Positions 7,307 through 17,162 of a stretch of 64,000 nucleotides of DNA are shown here, piece by piece. How positions within the stretch are numbered: the stretch's first letter is position 1; each line of letters begins with the position of its first letter. This stretch comes from an uncultured Roseivirga sp. (lineage in GTDB: Bacteria; Bacteroidota; Bacteroidia; Cytophagales; Cyclobacteriaceae): positions 868,001 to 932,000 of the forward strand of contig CANLOY010000001.1 in NCBI GenBank assembly GCA_947493005.1, given 5' to 3'. The position numbers and the translations under genes were made by a program. The notes under the pieces were generated by a model. That model saw nothing but the letters and a program-made list of their open reading frames with translations. It was not told the DNA's origin and searched no databases.

Positions 7307-9559
7307 ATGCTAAGATTCTTTTCAGTTTTATCATTGCCGGTTTTAATAAGCACCCAAGCTTTTGCCCAGAAGTTGAGTATTAAAAATGAAGTCCTTCAAC
7401 CACTTTCTTCTGCTACAATTGTAGTATTATCAGATTCAACGGTGTACACAAGTAACCCAGAAGGAGAGGCTCAGTTGAATTTATCTCAAACGGAAGAGGT
7501 AAGTGTTTCCTATGTTGGCTATGAAAGCAAAAGAATAAGGGTGTCACCTAACGATGACCAGTTGGTAATTCTTAGCGCATCAAGTCAACAGTTGAATGAA
7601 GTGATGGTGGAGGGTTTTCAAAGTAATAGCAGACTGAACAAACAGGCTGGGTCAATTGCCAAACTATCTCCATCCTCTTTGTATCGCTTTGATGAAAGCT
7701 CTCTGGTAAATGCAGTGAGTGCTATTCCTGGAGTAAGATTTGAACAAAGAGCCGCGGCCAGTTATCGTGTTTCTATTCGGGGAAGTTCTATCCGTTCGCC
7801 TTTTGGCGTAAGAAATGTAAAGGTTTACTGGAATGGAATTCCCTTTACCGAACCTGGAGGAAATACTTTTCTCAATTCTTTAGACTTAAGTAATACTTCA
7901 CAATTGGAAATTATTAAAGGGCCTGGTGCCAGTATTTATGGCGCTGGAAATGGAGGTGTAATTAAGATTAAGAGCACAGACCTTTCTTCCCTGTCCAATG
8001 CCAGTCAGCTACAGTTTTCGGTAGGTTCTTTTGGACTTTTAAGGCTTAGTGGAAAACACAATGTGTTGAACAACAACAGTAGTCTTACACTAAAATGGGC
8101 CAGCCAGGAATCCGATGGATATCGAGAACATAATGCTATGGACAGAAAAACGGTCGAACTAGATGCACTATTCTTTCCAGACAATAAAAGAACCATATCT
8201 GCCTCGGTACTCTATTCCGATTTATTCTATGAAATACCCGGTGGCTTGAACCCAGACCAAAGAGCAATCAACCCAAGACAACCAAGACCCAGAAGTATAG
8301 AGCGTAACTCGTCTGTTTCAAACGAATTATTTTTATTAAAGCTGGGCCAGGAATACCAGATCAACGATACATGGACAAATACCACCAACTTAAGCCTAAG
8401 CACCAGAGATTTTGAGAATCCGTTTATTTTGGATTATAAAAGGGATAATCAGCAGGTATTTGCTTTGCGAACAGCATTTGAAAAACAGTTTTCCATTGGG
8501 GGCAAACCAGCTAATTGGACTTACGGAATTGAGTATCAAAAATCATTTTTCGATGGAAAGAACTTTGGCAACGTAAATGGAGTATCGGATACCATAAGGT
8601 TTGCCGATGAAATTGAATCTGTCCAAAGTATCGTTTTTGCCAACCTCAATTATGATTTATCCGATGACCTGAGTATTACCGCTGGTTTGAGCAGAAACTT
8701 TCTGGAATATGACATAGAAAGAACCATAGACAAAATCAATAATAGCCCGCAGGGTTTTGTTAAAGATTTTGATGCAGTTTGGACGCCAAGGCTGGCTTTA
8801 TCAAAGCAGATCAACAGCAAGCTTTCGGCCCATTTTAGTGTAATGGGAGGCTTTTCCCCTCCCACAACTACTGAGGTGAGAACTAATGAAGGAAGTTTGA
8901 ACAGGGCATTACAGGCAGAAAAGGGAGTTAATTATGAGTTCAACTTTCGAGGGGCTACTTTTAATAATAAACTGTCCTTCGATTTAGCTTTGTTTCATTT
9001 CAGGCTGAAAGATGCCATTACCACATTTACTAATGGCGATGGTGTGGTGCTTTTTAGAAATGCAGGTGAAACCCGCCAGAATGGAGTGGAACTATCAACA
9101 CAAATAAACTGGCTGGAAGATGAGATAGGGGCAGTGAAAAGCCTGCAAACCAGACTTTCCTATACCTATCATGATTTTAGCTTTGAAAACTACACTACAG
9201 GAGGAGATGATTTTTCGGGTAACCCTTTACCGGGTACTTCACCGCATGTAGCGAATATTCAGACAGACCTTTCATTTGACAATGGGCTTTACCTGAACCT
9301 TACATACCACTATTCAGACCCAATTGCTTTAAATGATGAGAACACCTTTTTCTCAAGAGCATATAATCTGGTGAATTTAAGAGCAGGTTATCATGGCAAA
9401 ATAGGCGGAAATAGCTTTGAGTTATTCACAGGAATTGACAATCTTTTTGATGTTTCTTATAGCTTGGGAAACGATTTGAATGCATTTGGCAGGAGATACT
9501 ATCAACCTGCTGCTAGTATCAATTATTATTTCGGAATCAAATTAAAACTCAACCACTAA
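7307..9559 (+). CDS. TonB-dependent outer membrane receptor
   Basis: The 750-residue protein has a signal peptide ending near AFAQ, a short carboxypeptidase-regulatory-like domain (about 20-95), a plug domain (about 100-215, with the RGSSIRSPFGVRN and GPGASIYGAGNGG motifs) and a 22-strand-type barrel to the C-terminus, which ends in aromatic residues. It has no STN domain, so it is a transporter rather than a signalling receptor. The substrate is not clear from sequence; FecA-like siderophore or metal receptors have this size. Its stop abuts the ATG of the nitroreductase, implying cotranscription. Confidence 0.9.
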   Translation: MLRFFSVLSLPVLISTQAFAQKLSIKNEVLQPLSSATIVVLSDSTVYTSNPEGEAQLNLSQTEEVSVSYVGYESKRIRVSPNDDQLVILSASSQQLNEVMVEGFQSNSRLNKQAGSIAKLSPSSLYRFDESSLVNAVSAIPGVRFEQRAAASYRVSIRGSSIRSPFGVRNVKVYWNGIPFTEPGGNTFLNSLDLSNTSQLEIIKGPGASIYGAGNGGVIKIKSTDLSSLSNASQLQFSVGSFGLLRLSGKHNVLNNNSSLTLKWASQESDGYREHNAMDRKTVELDALFFPDNKRTISASVLYSDLFYEIPGGLNPDQRAINPRQPRPRSIERNSSVSNELFLLKLGQEYQINDTWTNTTNLSLSTRDFENPFILDYKRDNQQVFALRTAFEKQFSIGGKPANWTYGIEYQKSFFDGKNFGNVNGVSDTIRFADEIESVQSIVFANLNYDLSDDLSITAGLSRNFLEYDIERTIDKINNSPQGFVKDFDAVWTPRLALSKQINSKLSAHFSVMGGFSPPTTTEVRTNEGSLNRALQAEKGVNYEFNFRGATFNNKLSFDLALFHFRLKDAITTFTNGDGVVLFRNAGETRQNGVELSTQINWLEDEIGAVKSLQTRLSYTYHDFSFENYTTGGDDFSGNPLPGTSPHVANIQTDLSFDNGLYLNLTYHYSDPIALNDENTFFSRAYNLVNLRAGYHGKIGGNSFELFTGIDNLFDVSYSLGNDLNAFGRRYYQPAASINYYFGIKLKLNH

Positions 9560-10156
9560 ATGTCGCAGTTAGACCCTCAATTGGTGAATGAACTCTTAAG
9601 GAACAGGCGTTCAGTTTACCCTGGAAAATACACGGGTGAAATAGTAGAGGAATCAGTGATTCAAGATATGCTTGAAAATGCCAACTGGGCACCAACACAT
9701 CGGCTGACTGAACCTTGGCGCTTTGTAGTATTTATGGGAGAAGGGCTCGAAAGACTGGCGGCCTTTCAATCAGAACTTTATAAAGAGGTAAGTAAGGCTA
9801 ACGGAACTTTTGATGAGGTTAAATTCAATAAGCTGGCAACTAAACCCATGATGGCATCACATATTATAGCGATAGGTATGTCACGGTGTTCTAAAGAATC
9901 AGTTCCGGAAGAAGAAGAGCTTGCGTCTGTGGCTATGGCCGTTCAGAACATGTACCTGACAGCTACAGCTCATGAGGTTGGTTGTTATTGGGGTTCTGGA
10001 GGAGTAACCTATTATGAAGAGGCGAAGCCTTTCTTTGGTTTAGAGTCTGACGACAAGCTGCTTGGTTTCATGTACATCGGCAAAGTGGATTCTAAAGACT
10101 GGCCAAAGGGAAGAAGAAAGCCAATAGAAGAAAAAGTAAAATGGGTTAGGAGCTAA
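9560..10156 (+). CDS. Nitroreductase family protein
   Basis: The 198-residue FMN-dependent oxidoreductase fold has the N-terminal RRSVYPGKY segment (phosphate binding Arg pair) and the ANWAPTHRLTEPWRF segment that packs on the flavin. The C-terminal KGRRKP stretch is typical. The reaction is probably NAD(P)H-dependent reduction of a quinone or nitro compound; the physiological substrate is unknown. It follows the TonB receptor with no gap. Its last 11 bp overlap the convergent methyltransferase gene. Confidence 0.88.
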   Translation: MSQLDPQLVNELLRNRRSVYPGKYTGEIVEESVIQDMLENANWAPTHRLTEPWRFVVFMGEGLERLAAFQSELYKEVSKANGTFDEVKFNKLATKPMMASHIIAIGMSRCSKESVPEEEELASVAMAVQNMYLTATAHEVGCYWGSGGVTYYEEAKPFFGLESDDKLLGFMYIGKVDSKDWPKGRRKPIEEKVKWVRS

Positions 10157-10850
10157 AAAAGACCAGTTGCCACCTGAATGCCCACATCCATTTTAATTTG
10201 TACCTGTCAATTTCAGCAGAGCGCATAATTGCTTCCAGGTCTTCTCTTTTAAATGATCTCCTCACAGATAAGGGGGCATCGTATTTAACCATTTTCGATT
10301 TTGAGAATAGTTGTGTGAGCAACTTTATGGAATAATAGGCGAACCAATGCCTGTGTAAATCATTAATAACTACGCCCAATTCGGCCTGTGTATTAAACTG
10401 CCTGAAAATTCTTGCCAGCTCATCTTCTCTGAAATGATGGGTAAACAATGTGCAGATTATGATATCAAACTTATTGGTTTGAAAAGTGCCGGAGAAGATG
10501 TCTTCCGTATAGAAAGAAATCTCAGGAAACGCTTTGCAGTGTTCAGTAGCGTACTCAACAATGTTTGGATTGGCGTCATATCCTTTGAGTATTACATTGA
10601 TGCCTTTTTTTCTAGCCCATTTTGCTACGAGCATCAACATATCACCACCACCACAACCCAGGTCTGCTATGACAAGGTTTTCGGCAAAAAACTGCTTTTC
10701 AAGTAGTCTTTCCAGGCCATTGATGGTTACCTGATTTCCACCGAGCCATTTGTTGATTGTTTCAAGCTCCCGAAGTGTTTGATGAATTACAGCTCCTCCG
10801 GAACTCAAATCATCCATCAATTCTTCCTCGTATGCCCGCTTTTCAAACAT
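10146..10850 (-). CDS. Class I SAM-dependent methyltransferase (type III PKS cluster)
   Basis: The 234-residue protein has a Rossmann methyltransferase fold with motif I VIADLGCGGGDML (about 79-91), an acidic residue at the end of strand 2 (YDANPNI), and the motif-4 region FDIIICTLFTHHF. Its closest general class is methyltransferase domain proteins that act on small molecules. It lies next to a type III polyketide synthase, a UbiA prenyltransferase and an FAD oxidoreductase, so methylation of a polyketide-derived phenol or quinone is a reasonable inference. Its start codon is 2 bp from the longest frame of the next gene. Confidence 0.82.
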   Translation of the reverse strand: MFEKRAYEEELMDDLSSGGAVIHQTLRELETINKWLGGNQVTINGLERLLEKQFFAENLVIADLGCGGGDMLMLVAKWARKKGINVILKGYDANPNIVEYATEHCKAFPEISFYTEDIFSGTFQTNKFDIIICTLFTHHFREDELARIFRQFNTQAELGVVINDLHRHWFAYYSIKLLTQLFSKSKMVKYDAPLSVRRSFKREDLEAIMRSAEIDRYKLKWMWAFRWQLVFFSS

Positions 10851-10902
10851 AGTGTGCTCTAATAGGTTTCTTCTTTTAAACTTAATGATTAAATTATGTC
10901 TT

Positions 10903-11358
10903 ATGAGAGTCTTTGGCTCAATATTAACGACATACCTTCTTATTGTACTAAACGTCTCCTTAAAGGCGCAGGCATTATCAGAAAATGAACGAGCAAAAGC
11001 GTTTATTCTGAAGGTGATGGCGGAGTATAAAAACCCAATGGCTTACTTCCCATTGCGAAAAGACATTTTTCTGCCAACAGAAGAGGAAGAGCTTAAAATG
11101 GAATTAAAACATAGCTATCCGAATGGGGCTGTAGTTTTAGGGAGCATTGTTTTTATTAAAAATGAAAAGGAATTTGAACGAGAGCCTTTTGTAGATGCAC
11201 AGGGTAACCGAATGTTTGACAATTTCCTGAGGCGCTCGAAACCTATATCACTGAAAAGTAATAAGGCGTTCTTTTTATCGAGACAGAAACGACTACTAGG
11301 TGCCAACCCGAATCTCGGCCGGTTTTTGTTGTACAATAAGCAATTTTCCGGTAACTAA
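10903..11358 (+). CDS. Exported hypothetical protein inside the PKS cluster
   Basis: I do not recognise this protein. From ATG 10903 it has an N-terminal hydrophobic signal (MRVFGSILTTYLLIV) with a likely cleavage after LKAQA, then about 125 residues rich in Lys, Glu and Phe with no cysteine. The longer frame from 10852 adds 17 residues and would start almost on top of the methyltransferase start. The gene ends with a 4-bp overlap with the convergent polyketide synthase gene. Its signal peptide suggests a periplasmic product; a link to the polyketide is only positional. Confidence 0.6.
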   Translation: MRVFGSILTTYLLIVLNVSLKAQALSENERAKAFILKVMAEYKNPMAYFPLRKDIFLPTEEEELKMELKHSYPNGAVVLGSIVFIKNEKEFEREPFVDAQGNRMFDNFLRRSKPISLKSNKAFFLSRQKRLLGANPNLGRFLLYNKQFSGN

Positions 11359-12461
11359 ACTACTTCTAATATCATGGATTCCACTGTGAGCCCTGGCCCA
11401 AAGGCAAGAGAAAGCACTTTGTCACCAGTGTTTTGAGCCCCCAATGATTCTAAGAGCCTTTTCAGTACAAACAGAACTGTTGGGGAAGACATATTTCCGT
11501 AGGCACTCAATATTTCCCGGGCAGCCCAATTGTCGTTTTTGGAAATGTTTAACTCCTTTTCAATAACCTCCAGTATTCTTTTTCCTCCGGGATGAATGGC
11601 AAAGTGGTTGGCCTCACCTACAGATGCCTTCTTAATTATTTGACCGACAAGTTGACCAATACCCTTTTCTATTAATGCAGGGACATAGGTGCTTAGTTTC
11701 ATTTCAAAACCAAAATCTCCAATATTCCAAGCCATTTCATCGGCTCCTTCCGGGAATAGTTCATTATGAAAAGCAAGCGGTTTAAGACTTTTGACACCAC
11801 TTTTTGATTTATGCTTGTTGCTGATTAACAGTGCCGCGGATCCGTCTCCGAAAATGGCATTGGAAACCAGATTATCTTCATCTGCTTTCTTTTGAAAGTG
11901 AAGCGTACATAATTCTGTGGCTACTACTAAAACGGTAGCCTCGGGATTAGCATCACAAAATGCTTTGGCTGATTTAATGCCGACAAATGCGGCATAGCAA
12001 CCCATAAAATTGATACAGGTGCGCTCCACATTTCTGGAGAGCTCTAGTTCATTCACCAAATCAATGTCCAGTCCAGGAGCATACATACCTGTGCAACTTA
12101 TGGTAATCAAATGGGTAACCTCTGAAAGTGTTGCATTGGTTTGGACTAGGCAATTTTGAATACTCTTTAAAGATAACTTTACGGCTTCTTTCCTATAGAA
12201 AACCGATCTTTCTTTAGTAGTAGGGAAAGGCTCAAGGTTATCGCTTGAACTATAGAATTGCCTGTCATTCGTACTTGCAGATGCATAGTCTGGAATGGCT
12301 GAGTACCGGCTTTTAATTCCAGTGGTCCTGTATAGTGCTTCAAGTCGTGTTATGTCCCTGCCAGACATGCCATGTGCTTTCGCCATAAACCTGACCACTT
12401 GGCTTTGAGGAATTTGATTTTCGGGAACAGCCGTACCAATGGCAATTATGGAGCAAGTCAC
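11355..12461 (-). CDS. Type III polyketide synthase (chalcone/stilbene synthase-like)
   Basis: The 368-residue ketosynthase homodimer type would condense malonyl-CoA units onto a starter CoA. The family's catalytic triad is intact: Cys155 in FMGCYAAF, His290 in AIHPGGKRI and Asn323 in YGNMSSPTVL. Length and the GNMSS motif fit the family. Bacterial homologs make alkylresorcinols, alkylpyrones or phloroglucinols; which one cannot be told from sequence. It is divergent from the UbiA gene (about 50 bp between starts), and the neighbouring methyltransferase and flavoprotein are candidates for tailoring steps. Confidence 0.93.
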   Translation of the reverse strand: MTCSIIAIGTAVPENQIPQSQVVRFMAKAHGMSGRDITRLEALYRTTGIKSRYSAIPDYASASTNDRQFYSSSDNLEPFPTTKERSVFYRKEAVKLSLKSIQNCLVQTNATLSEVTHLITISCTGMYAPGLDIDLVNELELSRNVERTCINFMGCYAAFVGIKSAKAFCDANPEATVLVVATELCTLHFQKKADEDNLVSNAIFGDGSAALLISNKHKSKSGVKSLKPLAFHNELFPEGADEMAWNIGDFGFEMKLSTYVPALIEKGIGQLVGQIIKKASVGEANHFAIHPGGKRILEVIEKELNISKNDNWAAREILSAYGNMSSPTVLFVLKRLLESLGAQNTGDKVLSLAFGPGLTVESMILEVV

Positions 12462-12511
12462 ATGCTATATTAGCGGTTTTTAACCTAAATTGTTTGTGGA
12501 AAACACGGATT

Positions 12512-13417
12512 ATGTTCAAAAAGTCTAACTGGTTACACCTTAGGGTTCACTTTTCATATTTCCTGCTACCTATCTACCTGTTTGCACTTTCTATAAGCCC
12601 TAATTTTTCTGAGATTGGCCTGCTCAGTTTGTTCATTATCCTGCATTTGTTTATATACCCTGCCAGCAATGCATACAATAGTTTTTTCGATAAGGACGAG
12701 AAGAGCATTGGAGGCTTAAAGAATCCACCACCAGTTGACAAGAGTTTGTATTATCTGGCACAACTCTTCGACCTTATTGGTTTAACGCTAGCTCTTTTGC
12801 TTTTTCCTGAGAACTACACTCTGATTGTAATGTTGCTCGCCTACATATTGGCCTCCAGAGCCTATAGTAACCATAAAATCAGGTTAAAAAAGTATGCTAT
12901 CGTCAGCTGGCTTATTGCCGGGTTTTTTCAGGGAGCATGGGTAGTCTGGACCGTTTATATCGGGTTGAATAATTTTCCTTTTACTCATGTTTTTAAGCCT
13001 CATGTTTTGATTCCCGGTTTGTTGGCTTCAGCTATTTTATGGGGTTCATATCCTATGACTCAGATATACCAGCATGAGGAGGACGCAAAAAGAGGGGATC
13101 AGACACTTTCTTTAAAACTTGGTGTGAAAAGAACATTCTTGTTTACAGGACTATTCTTTGGTTTGGCAAGCCTTGGCTTTGTATTCTATTTCCAGCAATT
13201 CTTTGTTAACAAATACGCTTTAGTGTTTTTGGCTGCCATGGCTCCTGTGGTGCTCTATTTTACCTGGTGGTTTATAAAAACCACAAAAGATAAGAGCCAG
13301 GCCAACTATACAAATACAATGCGCCTGAATTGGATTTCGGCAACATGTCTGGGAGGGTTTTTTCTGTATTTATTCCTTAACTCTACTAATATACTTGCAG
13401 TGGCAGGGCAGTATTAA
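12512..13417 (+). CDS. UbiA-family prenyltransferase
   Basis: This membrane enzyme of about 301 residues has roughly eight hydrophobic segments. UbiA-type metal-binding motifs are visible: first NSFFDKDEKSIGG (N-x3-D-x-D) and second HEEDAKRGDQTLS (D-x4-D followed by TL). The family joins a prenyl chain to an aromatic acceptor. Next to a type III polyketide synthase the acceptor may be the polyketide phenol, giving a prenylated (meroterpenoid) lipid; this is inference. The longest frame begins with TTG at 12494, but ATG 12512 (MFKKSNW) is a better start. It overlaps the convergent FAD gene by 4 bp. Confidence 0.85.
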   Translation: MFKKSNWLHLRVHFSYFLLPIYLFALSISPNFSEIGLLSLFIILHLFIYPASNAYNSFFDKDEKSIGGLKNPPPVDKSLYYLAQLFDLIGLTLALLLFPENYTLIVMLLAYILASRAYSNHKIRLKKYAIVSWLIAGFFQGAWVVWTVYIGLNNFPFTHVFKPHVLIPGLLASAILWGSYPMTQIYQHEEDAKRGDQTLSLKLGVKRTFLFTGLFFGLASLGFVFYFQQFFVNKYALVFLAAMAPVVLYFTWWFIKTTKDKSQANYTNTMRLNWISATCLGGFFLYLFLNSTNILAVAGQY

Positions 13418-14547
13418 AAAGTATGCCCATGTGTGTTTTTCACTATTTGACGGGCAATAGCAGGGGAGTTTTTCATCAGCTTAATGGCAATTTCCGAAGT
13501 TAAACCCGAGCCAAAAAGAAACTGTGTAATTCTTCCAACTTTGAGTCTTTTTTTGAAAACCTTGTTCCAGGCAAGCTTATAATCAGACTCGAGCTGTTTT
13601 CTGTTGAGTACTCCACCTTCATAGTGTTTTTCAATACAATCACAGAGCATTTTTGCAGAATGAATAGCCATTGCCATTCCGTTTCCACAAAGTGGTGTGA
13701 TTAAGCCAGCAGAATCACCAGTCATTAATACATGTTGTTCTACAGCTTGTTTTGGTACGAATGAAAACTCATTAATTACTTCTGGCTTATCAAATAGAAA
13801 ATCAGCATTGTTAAATATTTCATTGAGGTGTGGGTTCTTTTTCAGAAGCTCCTCTTCCATTGTATCAATGGTCCCATACTTTCTAAGCTCCTCTCTACTG
13901 CCCAAATAACATAGATTATACTTCCCATCTTCAATAGCACTAATGCCACAATAACCACTATTGAAGTTGTGGAGGGCTATTTTATCTTTAGGAAAATCAG
14001 TTTTAATGTGATACTTGACACCAATGTAGGGAGATCTCTTTTTGGTGAAACTCCGATTGAGCTTTTTATCAATTACACTCTGTTTTCCTTGAGCACCAAT
14101 GACCATCTGACTTTCCAGACTTTCATGGTCAGTTGTAACAACGAAATGAGAATGTTCAAAGCGCACATCAGAGACCTTGGTTTTTGTTTTGACTGAAACA
14201 CCCTCTCTCAACGCTATCTGATACAAGAACTCATCTAACTGATATCTGCTAATACCAAAACCACCAAGATCCAAAGGCATTTCACAGCTTTTTCCTTTTA
14301 CTGAAGTGAATTGAAAATAGTTGATTTGAGGAGGGTTGTAGGTGTTTGGAAAAAGACCGTTTCTGAGTAGAAAAGGCTTTACTTCATTGGAAATATACTC
14401 ACCACAAACCCGATGAAACGGATAGTGTTTCTTTTCGAAAAGAGTTACGTTAAACCCTTTTCGGGCCAGTAGAATAGAACTGACCAATCCTGCAAGCCCG
14501 CCACCAATAATTGTTATTTGCTTCAAAACACCCCTAATATCGCTCAA
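13414..14547 (-). CDS. FAD-dependent oxidoreductase, geranylgeranyl-reductase-like
   Basis: The 377-residue flavoprotein has the N-terminal dinucleotide motif IIGGGLAGLVSS, the following acidic residue (LFEKK), the RVCGEYIS segment and the late FAD motif GDSAGLITPLCGNGMAMA. This combination is typical of geranylgeranyl reductase, tryptophan halogenase-like and PHBH-fold oxidoreductases. A role in reducing a prenyl chain or oxidising the aromatic product of the adjacent cluster is likely but unproven. It is convergent and overlapping with the UbiA gene. Confidence 0.85.
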   Translation of the reverse strand: MSDIRGVLKQITIIGGGLAGLVSSILLARKGFNVTLFEKKHYPFHRVCGEYISNEVKPFLLRNGLFPNTYNPPQINYFQFTSVKGKSCEMPLDLGGFGISRYQLDEFLYQIALREGVSVKTKTKVSDVRFEHSHFVVTTDHESLESQMVIGAQGKQSVIDKKLNRSFTKKRSPYIGVKYHIKTDFPKDKIALHNFNSGYCGISAIEDGKYNLCYLGSREELRKYGTIDTMEEELLKKNPHLNEIFNNADFLFDKPEVINEFSFVPKQAVEQHVLMTGDSAGLITPLCGNGMAMAIHSAKMLCDCIEKHYEGGVLNRKQLESDYKLAWNKVFKKRLKVGRITQFLFGSGLTSEIAIKLMKNSPAIARQIVKNTHGHTF

Positions 14548-14590
14548 CTACCATTCAAATAAAATGAGACACCGTTTGCATAATTTGAAT

Positions 14591-14598
14591 TAAGTTTG
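14591..14598 (+). promoter_or_regulatory. Candidate -7 promoter box
   Basis: TAAGTTTG matches the Bacteroidota consensus TAnnTTTG exactly and lies 37 bp before the ATG of the metalloprotease gene. A TTTG at 14575-14578 is too close to be the -33 element, so the upstream half is unclear. Confidence 0.35.
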
Positions 14599-14634
14599 GA
14601 CTCATCTTAAACTGGAATTTCCAAATCTAAATAA

Positions 14635-17142
14635 ATGAAAATAAGTAAGCTAAAACGAACGACACTCTTCACTTGCTTTTTAGCAGTGTTTATGCTTTTG
14701 GCAGTAAACCCTGCTGATGCACAGAGAAAGAAAAAGAAAAAGAAAGGTAAAGATGCGCAAACCGAAGCGCCTAAACCGAAGCCAAAACCTCCTGTTAAAA
14801 AAGGGGGAATTCAGCCTTTTGACAAGGTTATTACTAAAGATGCTAAAACTGACGAAGGCCTTTTTAATATTCACACGCTGGATAAGAAGTACTTCTTCGA
14901 AATTCCTAATGACATGTTGGGAAGAGACATGTTAATGGTTACGCGTATTGCTAAAACTGCTTCAGGCATTGGTTTTGGTGGAGGAAAAACCAATGAGCAG
15001 ATGTTAAGATGGGAAAGAGTTGACGACAAGATATTGTTAAGGATTATTTCTACCACGATTACTGCTGCTGATTCACTACCAATTAGCGAGGCGGTAAAAA
15101 ACTCTAACCTTGAGCCAATTTTGGCCGCATATGATATTAAAGCTTTATCTAAAGACTCTAGCGGAGTTGTCATTGACGCATCTTCCCTTTTAACAGGAGA
15201 TGTAAAGCCTTTAGGCTTACCACAATTCAGAAGAACTCAGTATAGAATTTCAAGAATGGACAACTCAAGGTCTTACGTGGTTAGGGCTAGCAGTTACCCT
15301 GAAAACATTGAATTGCGTCATGTAAAAACTTACTTCGCTGGTCAGTCACCTTCAAGCTCAGCTGATGGTTCGATTACTGTTGAAATGAGCAACTCTATGA
15401 TTCTTTTGCCAGAAGTGCCAATGCAAAGAAGGTTAATGGACGCAAGAGTAGGTTGGTTTGGCAGAGGAACAACTGACTACGGCCTTGATGTACAGCAGTC
15501 AAAAACTGTTCGTTATCTGGACAGATGGAGACTTGAAGTACGCGATGAGGATATGGCTAAATTCCGCAGAGGAGAATTGGTTGTACCTAAGAAGCAGATT
15601 GTTTACTATGTAGACAGAGCTACTCCAAAGAAATGGGTAAAAGCTATTAAGGATGGTATCGAAGATTGGCAAGTGGCATTTGAAGCTGCTGGTTTCAAAG
15701 ATGCGATTATCGCTAAGGAAGCGCCAAGTCCAGAGGAAGACCCTGATTGGAGCCCGGAAGATGTTAGATATTCTGTAGTAAGATACCTTGCTTCTCCAAT
15801 TCCTAATGCAAACGGACCTCACGTAAGTGACCCTCGTTCAGGAGAAATCCTTGAAAGTGATATCAACTGGTACCACAATGTAATGACTCTTCTAAGAAGA
15901 TGGTTCTTCGTTCAGACTGCGGCTATCAACCCAGAAGCGCAAAGCCCTGAATTTAAGGATGAAGTAATGTCTCGTTTGATTCGTTTCGTGTCTTCTCACG
16001 AAGTAGGCCACACTTTAGGTTTACCACACAACTTTGCTTCAAGTAATGCCTATCCTGTAGACTCTCTAAGATCTGCTTCTTTTACGGCTAGAATGGGTAC
16101 AGCTCCTTCTATTATGGATTATGCACGTTTCAACTACATTGCACAGCCAGAAGATAAAGGTGTTGCTTTAATGCCAAACGTAGGGCTTTATGACAAATAC
16201 GCTATTTCTTGGGGTTACAGACCAATTTTGGATGCAGACTCTCCGGAAGATGAAGTACCTACTTTAAGAAGATGGATTGAAGAGAAAAATGGTGACCCAA
16301 TGTACAGATATCACCAAGGTGATTACACTGCACAAACAGAAGATTTGGGTGATGATGCTATGAAAGCAAGTATGTATGGTATTGCTAACCTAAAAAGAAT
16401 CATGACTAACCTTCGCGACTGGACATATACTCCAGGTTCTGATTACAGTGAGCTTCAGGAAATGTATGGTGAAGTAGGATCTCAGTTCAACCGTTATATG
16501 GGCCATGTTGGTCAATACATTGGTGGCGTTAAAGAAACTACTAAAACTGCAGATCAAGATGGACTTGTATTTACTCATGCGCCTAAGGCTAAGCAGAAAG
16601 AAGCAGTTCAGTTTATTGCAGATAACTTATTCAACACACCTAAATGGATGTTGGACAAGGAAATTCTAGGTAGACTTCAGGAGTCTGGTGCAGTGGAAAC
16701 TATGCGTGGACGCCAGGTAAGAGCATTAAACTCTATGTTGGAATGGAGAAAGCTTGGAAGAGTAATGGAGAACGAAGCTTTAAATGGCAATGATGCTTAC
16801 AAAATGACGGAGCTTTTTTCTGATGTAAGAAATGCAATCTGGTCTGAGTTGAGAAGAGGAAATACAATTGACAACTACAGAAGAAGCTTGCAAAGAGCGC
16901 ACATTGAGCGTCTTGAGTTATTGTTGACTGGTGAGATGCCTCCGGTACCTGCTCAGTTCAGACAGTTTTTTGGCCCTGGAGTTGATGCTAGCCAGTCTGA
17001 TATCAGACCGGTAGTTAGAGCTGAATTGAAAACGCTTAAGTCTAGAATCACAGCTGCTATTCCTAGAACTGCAGACAGAATGTCTAAGCTGCACTTACAA
17101 GATGCTTTGGAAAGAGTAAATAATATTCTTGACCCTAAGTAA
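14635..17142 (+). CDS. Secreted zinc-dependent metalloprotease (DUF5117/DUF5118 type)
   Basis: This 835-residue exported protein has a signal peptide (to about ADAQ), then a Lys/Pro-rich linker, an N-terminal domain, and a metzincin-like catalytic site HEVGHTLGLPH (HExxHxxGxxH, about residues 456-466) supplying three zinc-binding His and the catalytic Glu. The DIN and SIMDYARFNYI stretches after it fit the Met-turn region. Large proteins of this build are common in Bacteroidota; their natural substrates are not known. It is monocistronic, with its own terminator directly after the stop. Confidence 0.88.
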   Translation: MKISKLKRTTLFTCFLAVFMLLAVNPADAQRKKKKKKGKDAQTEAPKPKPKPPVKKGGIQPFDKVITKDAKTDEGLFNIHTLDKKYFFEIPNDMLGRDMLMVTRIAKTASGIGFGGGKTNEQMLRWERVDDKILLRIISTTITAADSLPISEAVKNSNLEPILAAYDIKALSKDSSGVVIDASSLLTGDVKPLGLPQFRRTQYRISRMDNSRSYVVRASSYPENIELRHVKTYFAGQSPSSSADGSITVEMSNSMILLPEVPMQRRLMDARVGWFGRGTTDYGLDVQQSKTVRYLDRWRLEVRDEDMAKFRRGELVVPKKQIVYYVDRATPKKWVKAIKDGIEDWQVAFEAAGFKDAIIAKEAPSPEEDPDWSPEDVRYSVVRYLASPIPNANGPHVSDPRSGEILESDINWYHNVMTLLRRWFFVQTAAINPEAQSPEFKDEVMSRLIRFVSSHEVGHTLGLPHNFASSNAYPVDSLRSASFTARMGTAPSIMDYARFNYIAQPEDKGVALMPNVGLYDKYAISWGYRPILDADSPEDEVPTLRRWIEEKNGDPMYRYHQGDYTAQTEDLGDDAMKASMYGIANLKRIMTNLRDWTYTPGSDYSELQEMYGEVGSQFNRYMGHVGQYIGGVKETTKTADQDGLVFTHAPKAKQKEAVQFIADNLFNTPKWMLDKEILGRLQESGAVETMRGRQVRALNSMLEWRKLGRVMENEALNGNDAYKMTELFSDVRNAIWSELRRGNTIDNYRRSLQRAHIERLELLLTGEMPPVPAQFRQFFGPGVDASQSDIRPVVRAELKTLKSRITAAIPRTADRMSKLHLQDALERVNNILDPK

Positions 17143-17162
17143 TCTTTATAGCGAGATAAATG

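Noticed and set aside
14575-14598. TTTG and TAAGTTTG as a complete promoter for the metalloprotease
   Set aside because: The spacing of 12 bp is too short for the -33/-7 consensus; only the -7 box was kept, at low confidence.
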